NCBI RefSeq assembly: GCF_018991925.1
Contig: NW_024735503.1
Location: forward strand, 4,694,762 to 4,758,761
Length of the DNA: 64,000 bases
Direction of reading: 5' to 3'
Origin: Homarus americanus
Lineage: Eukaryota > Arthropoda > Malacostraca > Decapoda > Nephropidae
The position numbers were made by a program, and so were the translations under genes. Shown here in pieces: positions 47,970 through 59,375 of this stretch; positions within the stretch are counted from its first letter, which is position 1, and each line of letters starts with the position of its first letter. The notes below the pieces were generated by a model. It was not told the origin of the DNA and did no database searches. It was given only the letters and a program-made list of their open reading frames with translations.

Positions 47970-48040
47970 GTGGAGCCAATTTTCAGCTTTCCTGATTGGT
48001 TCGCACAGCATGACGTCACCAGGTTGATTTATAAACATTA
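47970..48040 (+). promoter_or_regulatory. Promoter-like cluster: CCAAT, inverted CCAAT, CRE, TATA-like
   Basis: GAGCCAAT at 47973-47980, GATTGGTT near 47994, TGACGTCA at 48011-48018 and TTTATAAA at 48028-48035 lie within 65 bp. The order and spacing suit a plus-strand promoter. The next supported exon on that strand is at 51448. A functional link is inferred. Confidence 0.35.
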
Positions 48041-48360
48041 TCTTTATGAATTTACTTCTCTTTAGTTACGATAAGTCATCTTCGGGTAATTTAGGTTACA
48101 TAACTTAGATTCGAATAGGTTAGGTTAGGCATGTTTGGCCAGAAGTTGGATTGGGTTATATTGGGTCAGGAAATGATAGCAGAACCACAGAAAAAGTTTA
48201 CAGACGGTGATATAGAATAGGTTACGGGAGGCTAAGTTAAACTGGGATAGGTTAACATAGAAAATGGCCTTTGTTGTGTAGCTTTGTAAAAGACCCTAGC
48301 CAGCCGCCAGGTCCTGGGATGTGCATTTTTTACTGTCAGCCGCTCCCCGTACAGCATTAA

Positions 48361-48495
48361 ACGTGTGTGGTGGTCGTTCCTCTGTTTATAAAAACGTGTT
48401 TGGTTAGCGTTCCTGTTGGTTTCAAGAACGTGTGTATGGTGAACGCTCCTCTGGTTTGAAGGGCGTGTGTGATGAGCGTTCCTGTTGGTTTTCTA
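48361..48495. repeat. 34-bp tandem repeat, 4 copies
   Basis: Starts at 48361, 48394, 48428 and 48463, with consensus ACGTGTGTGGTGAGCGTTCC and then TGTTGGTTT. Copies are diverged. Confidence 0.8.
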
Positions 48496-48499
48496 AGAA

Positions 48500-49937
48500 C
48501 ATGAGGTAGTCGTTACTGCGGGTCATACACGACAAGGACTGGTTCAGTATGGTATATGGCAGGAGTGATGGGGAGGGGTCACCTTTAGTGCCTCGTTCTT
48601 CCACTTCATAGTAATAAATAGTAACAAATAACACGTGATATATGTTGTGGTTTCTTCAACTACCTGGGTTATTAAGCACCGTTCACTATACTTAGGTGTA
48701 GGTGCAGGACGGTCGACAATAATACTGTATTAAAAAATCGTATGGACGTAAATTCTCACAAGTGATCTCTTAAACTATAGCTTAAAGCTTTTTGTACATT
48801 CGATTATTTTAGGTCACTTATTTGAAATATGTACACACTCACTCAACACTTCTCGAACGCTATAAGCACTGTGTAATCTGACAAAATAAACGATAATTCT
48901 GAAACCATTCCGAGATGACAAGCTCCATTCTGCTCATCCTCACATCCATCATGCCCAGGCTGTTGGAGAATTTTTTGTTGAGAGAAAATATTGTGGTAAA
49001 TATCGAAAGATATTTTTTAAAGAAGTGAAGTGGTATCGACTCACGTGCGTCTTATCATTCGTTTTTGCAGGTTCGTCTTACACCCCCACCCCCACCCTGC
49101 GTGTTCCTGCTGATATGAGGTGAAGTAGCAGCAGCAGCAGCAGAAACAAGAGCAAATAATCAAAATCAATAACATCAGCAACAGCGGTTTAAACACTGCA
49201 CTACAGGAACACCAGCAACATCAATTAAAAAAAAGATAAAAGGAACAACATCTCCAATAACAATATTAAGAATTTTAATAAAAAAATAAACGATTCGTAA
49301 CAAAAGAAGTATTTTATAAAGAAGTAGACCGAGTTGCAACAGCACAACCAACGTCATCTGTAAGACGAGGAGACTGTTGTCATCACAGCCCAGTCGTCGG
49401 TGTAAACAAGGTATGTGTAGCCATCATTCTCACAGGTTCACAACACTGGAGGGACAGTGGTCAGTGTAAACAAAATCAGTTTTTGGTCATTGTTTATACT
49501 GATTCATAACTCTGACACAAGAGGGCTATTTGTTTACTTGTCATCGCAAATATTGTTGACCATTTTTTTACTTGGTATTGTTGTATACTAGGTTGAAGGA
49601 TAGTGATATAACACAGGTGGTTTGGTTCAAGAGCATGTGACGGTTGCATTGTCCTCTACATTGGCTTTCAGAGTTCACGTAGACGCTTTCACTGAATTTC
49701 CTTCCTTATGTATTATTTTTAAACTTAACGAACGAAGCAGGTAACATACTACAGAAAAACAGGAGCGATATTATAAGGACATATTGCCCGCCAGTCCAGG
49801 GCATAAGACACTCACACCGGCAAGAAGACGTTAATAAACAAACAACGTACCGCCACATTTATATTACTTTAGTGTCGTGTTGAACATCGCCCGCTTCACC
49901 ACAACATAAATATCGCTCCTTCAATAGCTAGCAAGAA
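48500..49937. other. No recognised gene
   Basis: It contains a short (CAG)n at 49128-49142 and A-rich AAT units at 49190-49330. No supported exon. Confidence 0.45.
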
Positions 49938-50344
49938 CAGTGCCGGATTTAAACCTGTGGAGGCCCATGGGCAGCCTCTTTGTGGAGGCCCCCTCATTAT
50001 AACTAACACAAGAGGGTGGGGTGGCGAGTGAAGCGAGCCTAAACATCTGGGAGTTCCGGGGGGCGCTGTAAGACCCCCGGAAAAATTTTGAAATTTGAAC
50101 ACTTCTTTGGAGAAGTTTGAAGCCATATGCAGTTATATTGAGGAAATTAGAACATTGAAAATTTTTTGATTAACTGTATATTTATTGATAGTGTACAAAT
50201 TCCCAACACACACACACACAAAAGTGAGACATGACTGGAGTCATTCATGTGGTTTCAAGTCGACCAGTCCTGATATAGCTACTACCGCACATGTGGAGGC
50301 CCCTGGGCAGCTGCCCACTTTGCCCACTCCTGAATCCGGCCCTG
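49938..50344. mobile_element. hAT-like MITE, 407 bp, with perfect 8-bp target duplication
   Basis: The termini CAGTGCCGGATTTAAACC and the inverted CAGGGCCGGATTCAGGAG are flanked by AGCAAGAA on both sides (49930-49937 and 50345-50352). It includes inverted GGAGGCCC(A/C)TGGGCAG blocks near both ends and a (CA)n at 50205-50219. No transposase. Confidence 0.9.
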
Positions 50345-50352
50345 AGCAAGAA

Positions 50353-51436
50353 TGGCCTAGTCCTGTGTCTTATTTTTTTTAATAGTTGTCGGTTATAAGT
50401 AAATTTACAGAAATAATCGAGTTTGGTTGTGTTGTGGTGACAACATCAGGTAGTGTAAAACGTACTATGATATAACATAAATAGGCAGTGCTTAACTAAC
50501 GCGCACACTCATGATGTTAGTAACACAGTTTGAATATAGTTTTATGAGGCTATGACACAACTTAAATTCGTAGACCTTTGTTATTTACTTATACCATTGA
50601 ATTAATGCAAATACTACCCTCGATTACTATTCACTGTATATTCAAAAGTGTATCTTAATATTCAAATTAAAAGTGTGTCGAGTGGTGTAAATATTTTGAG
50701 CTACGGTAGTTTGACCCCGTCTACTATGCCTCGCGTGGCTGTATGGGGTTGTCGCTGCTTCACTGATGACTTTTTCTGACATGTATGATCCTTGAGATTT
50801 AGTGATAACCAGGGATTAGTTTCAGTTCATTTCCATTATTTTCACACCAGTCACCAGGTCAAGTAAATTGTATATTACCCCGTAAACCACTGATCATTTT
50901 CAACCCGTCTCGAAGCTCCTCTGTCCACTTCAACCAACTAACGAAAGTGATGTGCACCGTTGATATGAGCTCTTTTAAATATAACTTCAACAATATTCCT
51001 TTTGTTTTTGGAGATTATAAATTCTACGCCATCGCATTTGCACTGAGACCGGAATCGGACATATCCTGACGCAAATTGTCCGACAGTTTAGTATGGAAAA
51101 AGAGGGCAAGGAATGACCGGTTGCATTACTTCACATTCACATTGTCACGCCGGATTATGTCAGAATCTGCAGTGGGTTATTCCTTGTCTGTTTTTATTCA
51201 GGCGAAACTGTTGGACATTTTACGTCATAATTGTCCAATTTCGGCCTTAGTGTGAACGCTCGCCCAGTCAGGAATGTTTATCAACCGTCCATTTGAGAAT
51301 CTGGACCCAGAGACACTTAAACCACGATCTGTGTGAGAGTTTTATCTCTCTCTCTCTCTAAACTATACCATTGATGTAAAACTGTTGTTACCGCCTGATG
51401 TGTGAAGATTCACTGGCCCTCTCTTCCTTACCCTCA
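50353..51436. other. Upstream region of the 51448 exon, possibly an intron
   Basis: No repeats stand out except a short (TC)n at 51342-51357. CCTCTCTTCCTTACCCTCAG at 51417-51436 looks like a splice acceptor just before the ATG, so an untranslated first exon may lie upstream. Confidence 0.4.
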
Positions 51437-51447
51437 GCGCCTTCAGG

Positions 51448-51636
51448 ATGTCTTCAGGCAGTCGTCGGGCGTCGCAATTCCAGCAGGAGAAGGAGGAGGA
51501 TGTGCCCCAGTGGATCCCCGGGCTGGGCAACGACAAACCCAAGCCCAGGACTCTCGGCACTTCCTTCTTCGGCTACGTCCCGGACGCCTTCTGCGAGAAA
51601 ACTCCATTCCTCCCCTCAGAGAAGCAGGCCAAGGAG
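51448..51636 (+). CDS. Probable first coding exon of an unrecognised gene
   Basis: 63 codons run from an ATG in good context (TCAGGATGT) to a GTGAGT donor at 51637. It reads MSSGSRRASQFQQEKEEDVP, QWIPGLGNDKPKPRTLGTSF, FGYVPDAFCEKTPFLPS and EKQAKE. GC-rich third positions contrast with the AT-rich flanks. RRAS could be a basophilic-kinase site, and the segment is hydrophilic with no signal peptide or membrane helix, so it would be a cytosolic N-terminus. I do not recognise the protein. The next exon was not found before the window ends. The frame runs on past the donor into G-rich intron, which I take as read-through. Confidence 0.65.
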
Positions 51637-54245
51637 GTGAGTGTTAAGCATGGGGCAATACTTATTGGGTGGGGAGACTCATTGGGTGGGGGAGGCACAT
51701 GGGGTGGGGAGACGGGAAGTAGGGAGACATGGGGTGACTTGATTTGAGGGAGATGATTCATTTTATTATCTTATGGTGATGTATGACTGTATAAGGTGGT
51801 GTATATGATGAGCATGGAGGCGCACTCTTATGATGTGAAGTAGGAGATATTTCATGTACAGTAAGAGATGGAAACATTGCTACGTTTATTTCAGTCTCGT
51901 CACAGGTTTAGTGACTGATGCGTTTCTTATTCAGCTAAGAAAGAAAAAATTCTCTATCTCCACATCTGAGCCATGATATACACCTGACACAGGCTAATTA
52001 CTTAATAAATATTTTGCCTTGAAATGGACATCACTTATCATGCATTTTCCGAAGATTTTATGATTTTATTTACCGATATAAATATTGTTCGTTGACTCAC
52101 GCAATATAGCTACCATTCGACACTGGCCCTCGAGGGATGAAACCAATTTCAGACAGGGCCCATTTGACCAGACCTCTCCTCAACTGCTCAGTGTGGTGCA
52201 CTTGTGTCACGACCATGAATCACGTTCGCCCCAACCTCTAAGTTAAGTAGGGATTGTGGAAACATCTAAAATGATTAACAAAATGCTGATAATTGAAAAC
52301 CAGATTTGATACCGTGTTTGTTACTGCCTGTTGCTTGATGATGGCACGCCAAAATATACCCGAGGTTTCTTATCCTAGCGTGCATTGGCAACCACGGAAA
52401 ATACTTAAGGACCACTCACATCTCCCTGGGCCCCTCCCTCCCTTACTACACCGCTGCTAGAATTTAAGACGTAAAACTGTGTCACCGCAGATAATGGCCC
52501 ACCCGAAAGGAACTACAGTATATAGCTTATATTTTTACTACCATAATATCTTTATAATCAGACTTCGAGAAACAGGCTTTTAAAAGCTTTCTCGGCTGTC
52601 CGTGGTGACTTGACTTCCTCTTTATCATTGCTGTACTTGCAGTGTTTACAAATTGAGCCAATGTGAACTCGTGTGACAATATTACTGAGTAAATATCTAT
52701 TTTTCTCAATAGAATTTAGGCAGTCTGACCGAGGGTAGTATATCGGTTCTCGTGACATTCCTAGTATAATAAGTTCATGGTCATTTAATGGCAGACGTCG
52801 TGTCGTGTTTTAAAATTCTGCAAATGTATAACAACATTCTTAACAACCTAGTTATATCCAGAGTTTGTGACAGTGCTGTAACTTACCTTCACGGTCCAAC
52901 ACATGTGGTTGAGTGGATGACTGATTTTCGTTCACAAGAATTTTATAACGTTACAGATTTTGAATAGTTTACGAATTATATGTGACTACTGGGTACACTG
53001 ACCATGTGTGTTACTGTCCACCATTTAAACCCTTTTCTAGAGTAACTCATATTTATTGGCTTAACCATAATTTAATGAGAATGAACTAATATGAACAAGC
53101 ACGGAAACATTTAAAGTACGCCTTTTATGTGCCGCTTTACGTTATCAATTTTTTTTTTTTTCGTAGAAAATGGTCCCTCGTCCTTGTATACAGAGAACTA
53201 CAATGTACTGTTGTTTATGAAATACCTCGCCCATGTTTATCTAATTACGAATATATCGGCGGGACAATGATTCAAAATTGGCCAACACTAATCCTCATTA
53301 AGCAACTGAGGATCTAGCACATTCCCACACTGTTAGGCTCCGCCCACTTGAGTGAGACTCAGGAGTGTTGTGCCCTTGGCTGCTTACTTCGCTCTCAACT
53401 TCACTAGGTAAGTTTTGAGTGTTTTTGAAGCTTTCAATATCTCAGATAGTTTATTACGTACTTCTGTTTGATGTTTAGAAAACGGTGTTATTAAGAAAAC
53501 TGTTAATGGCATCACAATTTATACTTTCACTTGAAACGATGAGCATAGTGTTGCGTTCATTAAGGTGAAGGTGCGAGGAGGAAGGTCCGGGTGGTGGTGG
53601 TGGTGGTGGTACAGTATAATATGTAGGCTGTGGTTAACTCATGTTGTATTCCTTTCGACCAATAGAATTACACGCTATGCTTTTCATATCAACATGTTGT
53701 GGTGATTGTGGTTATAATTCCTTCCAGTAGAGGCAGGTAGGTAGGTACAGTATTTTTTCTTGGCATCTCCCGTGAGCCAGGTGGAGTGGGTGGTGGTGAC
53801 GGTGTCAACAAGGTGCAATATTGGATGCACTTCCTATGTGTACCTAGGTGTCTACAGTCACACACTGCTCATACATCGTCACCTTACGTTAAAAGAACAC
53901 ACATTTTAGATATCATTAAAGATTTATTAATAAATGATAAGAATAACAACAAGTATAGTTAGTTTTACAACATTAGAAACAACGAATTATCGAATGTGTT
54001 TTTTTTATTCGGTGACATGTTGATTTATAGCAAACAACCGATTATATATTTTTTCCTTATGTGAACAAAATTATTAAACTGTTTCTTGTATAAAAAAGTG
54101 GCAGATGATATGAAAAAACGAGTGACCATTGTGCATAATGATAATAGAAAATTTAATAATAGTGATGTGATGTTATATTTTAATATCAAGATATAATACT
54201 TTACAATCGTCTGTAAATAATGCATATACCAGTGAAATTGATATT
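51637..54245. other. Probable intron, nothing firm
   Basis: It begins with G-rich GGGTGGGGAGAC repeats (51668-51735). A (GGT)n run is at 53591-53610. No exon with splice borders was recognised. Confidence 0.4.
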
Positions 54246-54770
54246 GAAACAGTTTATTTAGCCAGAAAAATGCAGACAGTGGACAATAACAAGAATATTA
54301 ACGCGGCTGAGTCAAGTGAGAGCCTGAACCTTCTTTGTGGCACTTGATAATTATATACTGTACATTTATCTCAATGAATTTTTTTTTCATATGGCGTAAT
54401 GTGGCTTTATTGTGATGGTTTAAAAAGATAATTATCCAAGTCAAGTATCCAACAATAATATAAAAATATCTTTTGACTTACTGGTCATTTTTAAATTACC
54501 TTGTAAGATCATTCCGTAAGAACACCCCCTGTCAGAGCCTGATCCACTGTGTTCTGAGGCAACAATAATATCCTTTCGTAATAAGTACATAGACCTGAGG
54601 AACAGTGTACGGGCACCATTTTTTAATTGAATTGAATTGTAACAGTTTATTTAGCCAGAAAAATACAGAAACAGAGTGGATAATAATAATATTAACATGG
54701 CTGAGCCAGTTGAGAACCTGAGCTCTCTTTGAGGCACCTGATATATACTATACATTTATCTCAAGGAAGT
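54246..54770. repeat. Pair of about 135-bp direct repeats (54246-54385 and 54640-54770)
   Basis: Both copies contain AACAGTTTATTTAGCCAGAA, a GGCTGAG(T/C)CA block, a CTTTG(T/A)GGCAC block and TACATTTATCTCAA. They may be LINE or SINE 3' ends; their identity is unknown. Confidence 0.65.
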
Positions 54771-54839
54771 ATTATGTAACATTTAGTATCGTCTGGAATA
54801 TTACAATAGCATGGTAGTTACCACGGTTATCACTTCAAT

Positions 54840-55106
<267 letters not shown>

Positions 55107-55335
55107 AATTAGAGTGGAATTTAAAAACATAAGTATAATGGGGGAGCAGTACAACCTGGGTTGTGCAGTAATAAGGTTGAACAAGAGGACAGAGCTTTCA
55201 GGATTATGTCTAGTTGGCAATTATGTGTATTGCAATGGTAATTACTTATTTATTTACATGATAATTTCCGATAAAACGGATTTGGTGGTACAATAAAAGC
55301 AGGTACTGTAAATATAGTAAGTGTTACAAGAAATA

Positions 55336-55845
55336 TTAATACTTCGACAATAGATATTTTTTTAGAGATGATTTAAAGGAAGGGAGCGTAGTCTTTGCTC
55401 GGATGGGTGGGGGTAAGTTGTTCCATACCTTCACACCATGATATTTTATGGAGGTCTGGGACTGAGAGGAGCACATGGGGGGTGGTCTTATTAGCTCTGG
55501 GTGCCTTAAGTTGTATCTCTGATTATTCCGGAACTGGAAGTAATTATTGTCAAGCAAGTGATTGATAGATTTGTAAACAAAAAGGGCACAGCAGTAAGTG
55601 TTAATATCTTCGAATTTTAAAAATTTCAATATAGCAAATTTTTCGTTTGTGTGATCTGTTTTTTTCAAGTAGTCATTGTCCGTACATCTCTCTTTTGTGC
55701 AGTAACCAGAGATTGTGTTTTTGAAGAGCCAGAGGCCCCCCCATAGTGTGTGACAGTGTATCAGGTGTTGGTAAACAAGATCATGATAGATTTCTTTCAT
55801 TGCTGTGAGAGTGAGTGACTGTCGAGTGTGATACCGCACTGTTTA
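55336..55845 (-). pseudogene. LINE reverse transcriptase C-terminus
   Basis: The minus strand frame contains HLIHCHTLWGG, KFEDINTYCCALFVYKSI, RYNLRHPELIRPPP and IKYHGVKVWNNLPPPIRAKT, and ends FKSSLKKYLLSKY. This is the typical C-terminal end of CR1/Jockey-group LINE reverse transcriptases. A segment between HTLWGG and YLKKTDHTNEKF appears altered. It is 5'-truncated near 55840, and the open frame of 167 codons is itself uninterrupted. Confidence 0.8.
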
Positions 55846-56393
55846 TTGATTTTACTGTGTATGGCTTGTATGGCTTCTTATTTAGGATTAAGAAGCTCAC
55901 CCTTACCCTTGACCCAGTGGTTGCTTCGTAAACTACCTACACTAGTCACTTGGTTTACCTGGACGAACCCAAAACTAGGGCCCCTGACAAAGCTTTCGGA
56001 ATAAACTTTGGATTCACTCATTTCGCTCATTATCTCGGCAGGCGCCTCAGTTAGCGTCTGTGTTGGCATTCTTCTGCATACGGCGTTTGAGTTTGAGTGA
56101 TCTTTGTGTTTTAATAATGTTAACTTCGACAAAATTCGTAGTACTGATGATATTTTTTTAACAATTGAGTTAGTGATGTTTGATGGTGTTTAGGTCATTC
56201 TGATTAGCACGCTTACGTCGTCGGTAGAGCCTCAGCCCTCAGCCACCACCCACGCCCCCCACCCCTACACACAATTGAACTCGCCACCATCATCCCATCA
56301 TGTTACCAATCATGTCATCGTCTTCGTCTCTCTCTCTCGCTTTTGTGTTTTTTTCACCGACTCTCACTCTTGTTTCATGCGCCTTAAAGACTC
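55846..56393. other. No recognised gene
   Basis: Unique sequence that becomes pyrimidine-rich before the satellite. Confidence 0.4.
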
Positions 56394-56870
56394 TCCTCCT
56401 AACACACCCTTCTCCTAACACACCCTCCTCCTAACACACCCTCCTCCTAGCACACCCTTCTCCTAACACACCCTTCTCCTAACACACCCTCCTCCTAGCA
56501 CACCCTCCTCCTAGCACACCCTCCTCCTAGCACACCCTCCTTCTAACACACAACACACCCTCCTTCTAACACACCCTCCTCTTAACACACCCTCCTCCTA
56601 ACACACCCTCCTCCTAGCACACCCTTCTCCTAACACACCCTTCTCCTAACACACCCTCCTCCTAACACACCCTCCTCCTAGCACACCCTCCTCCTAGCAC
56701 ACCCTCCTCCTAGCACACCCTCCTTCTAACACACAACACACCCTCCTTCTAACACACCCTCCTCTTAACACACCCTCCTCCTAACACACCCTCCTCCTAG
56801 CACACCCTTCTCCTAACACACCCTTCTCCTAACACACCCTCCTCCTAACACACCCTCCTCCTAGCACACC
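56394..56870. repeat. 16-bp minisatellite, left block, with higher-order copy
   Basis: The unit is TAACACACCCTCCTCC with variants TAGC and TTCTCC. A longer segment with CTTCTAACACACAACACACC recurs at 56541 and 56724 (183 bp apart), showing a higher-order duplication. Units are very clean. Confidence 0.96.
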
Positions 56871-59375
56871 CTATTGGCTTTAATCTATCATACACAACTC
56901 ATAGCTCTGATGTTGTCACTGATCTTATGTCTGACCACAGCCCAATCCAAGCTAGTATACATGTAGCCAATAACACCCCCACTGGTGGTAAACTCAACAG
57001 ACGTAGAATCACAGTCAAGCAAGAACATGAAAACCAGTTCATAGACTTCATCCATGACTGGTACAAGGACTACAAGCCTGACAACTACCAAAGTTTCCAT
57101 GACGATCTGATAGATAGGACTTATGTATACTTCACCAACAATGCCTCCACCAAAAAAAGGAGAAAACGCGGTCAGCATAATGGGAACAGGCAACAGCAGT
57201 GCTATAATGACCCTGAGCTGAAAAAACTCAGGGCTAGGGTCAGGAGGGTGGGTAAGGGTTACAGACAATTTAGAACACCTCAAATGTTACAATTGTATCA
57301 AGCTTCCCTTGCTGCTGTCAGGGAACGTGTAAACGAACTCAGACAAAATGCATGTGAGACATATGTCAACAGCCTGAACCAACACACATCCCTCAGCAAA
57401 GCCTGGAAAGACATAAACATAATCAGAGGTAAAAACAGAAGACACGTCTCCCATCCAAACCCTCTGCAAAAGTCGAATGAGCTAATAACAAAGTGGGCTC
57501 ATGTGTCGAGCTATGACATGTTACCAGTAAGGACTCGGGGGACTCCTTGATGCGAAGTCTGTAGAGAGAAGTAATCTTATTAGCTTTATGCTGGGCAAAC
57601 AGCACGATGAGTGTGATGTTCCATATACTGAGTGGGAGCTTGACGCCGCCCTCGCCAGGGGTAGGTCTACTTCCCCTGGAGAGGACGGAGTCACCTACAA
57701 CATCATTAGACTACTAAGGCGCGTGCCAGGCAATCCATTGTTGGTATTGTACAATATGAGTCATGCCGAGGGCCAACTACCCACATCATGGACCAGCAGT
57801 ATTGTTGTACCAATACCGAAACCAGGACAGCCTGATGCCTTTCGTCCCATATCACTAACCAGCTGCCTGTGTAAAACCTTTGAGAGGATGGTTCTTGGCA
57901 GACTCTTATATAGAATCAGAGAACACATGTCTCCTAACATAAATGGCTTCACCCATGGTAAAGGTGTACATAATTGCATCACCACATTCCTAACTGTGCA
58001 TGGTGATGAAAGGCACAGATACACCACATTTCTTGACCTAAAAGCTGCATTTGATATTGCCAATACGCAACTGATATTGTACGAACTAGCCAAAATGGAT
58101 ATAGGAGGTAGGCTGTTACACTGGATAAGTGGTTACCTAACCAACAGAAGGGCTGCTGCACTGTTTCAGGGTTACAAAAGTGAAGTTAAAGATATGCAAC
58201 TTGGTACCCCTCAAGGTGGAGTACTTAGCCCTACTTTGTTCAATGTTCTTATGAATGCATTATTAAATTTAATACCAGACAACCCCAGCAATATCTCAAT
58301 CAGCTATGCTGATGATATTCTTATACATACTAAAACTCATCGTGAAATGCAAACCACCCTGAACCATGTATACGCAGCCTGTGAACACCTCGGTCTTATT
58401 ATCTCCACTGACAAAACTAAGGTGTTCAACAAACAAGCTGGTAACCGCAAACGCGGCCCCGCCACGTTCAAGATAGGTAACAACACTATTGACTATGTTT
58501 CTTCTTTTAAATATCTTGGTGTTTCCGTCCCTTGTACCCTACCTGCCATACAACAGCTAACCCGCCAATGTACTGACAGACTGAGACCTCTTAGAAGTGT
58601 AGCGGGGTACAGCCCGCACTATGGTGCTAATATTAGAATTGTTAAAACAATGTACCTAGGCTATATAAGATCTCTGATAGATTACTACGCACCAGCCCTG
58701 GTCATTCGTGACGGGAAAGGCGTTGACAAGCTCGAGAAAATGCAAAATAAAGCCCTCAGAATTATCCTAGGATGTCCCATGAGCACTAAAGTACTTAATA
58801 TGAGGAAAGAACTAGGTATACCCAGTGTTAAAGATAGAATAATTGAAGTCAACCTCATGATAGCCCTTAGGCTTCTGCGTGGTGATCCTGATAACATTGT
58901 TTCCTTAAAATTGCTAGAATGTATGAACCATGGGACTACTGAGTCTAAATGGATCCTGTATAGATATGTAAATACCAAGATATGTGAACACGCCTGACCT
59001 TCAGGACTCTGTTACCATTCATCGTACCATTTATTCACATGTCTGTATTACTACATATTATTATAGCATGTCTGATATCTATGCTTATGTCTAATGCCTA
59101 TGTTCACTTACTATGTACCGATGTACTATGTCTATACCGCGCTAGTCGAGTAACTAGAAGACCTCATTTATTGTCCTAGTAATGTCTAGCAACTCTCCTT
59201 GCCTAGCTAGTTAACTTCCCTCAGATCGGCTTCGGCCTGCTTACGACGAGGAGTTCCTTGTGCTTGTTCCTGTTTCTGTACCGGTTGGTTATCCTCCAAG
59301 TCTTGTACTACTTATTGAATATATCTACTGCTCGTGCTCTGGAGTTTGAAGAACCTTGTCTAGGATTTCATCCCA
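56871..59375 (+). pseudogene. I/R1/Jockey-group LINE inside the minisatellite; ORF2 with one frameshift
   Basis: It starts inside the endonuclease with GFNLSYTTHSSDVVTDLMSD and then HSPIQASI (SDH motif). The linker with KKRRKRGQHNG follows to about 57535, where a frameshift occurs. The frame 57588-58997 then carries the full reverse transcriptase: STSPGEDGVTYNII, PIPKPGQPDAFRPISLTSC, RYTTFLDLKAAFD (block A), GTPQGGVLSPTLFN (block B), SYADDIL (YADD at 58305-58316) and FKYLGVSVP, ending in TESKWILYRY. A 3' untranslated region runs to about 59375. It is 5'-truncated. The single frameshift makes it the youngest-looking LINE here. Confidence 0.88.
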
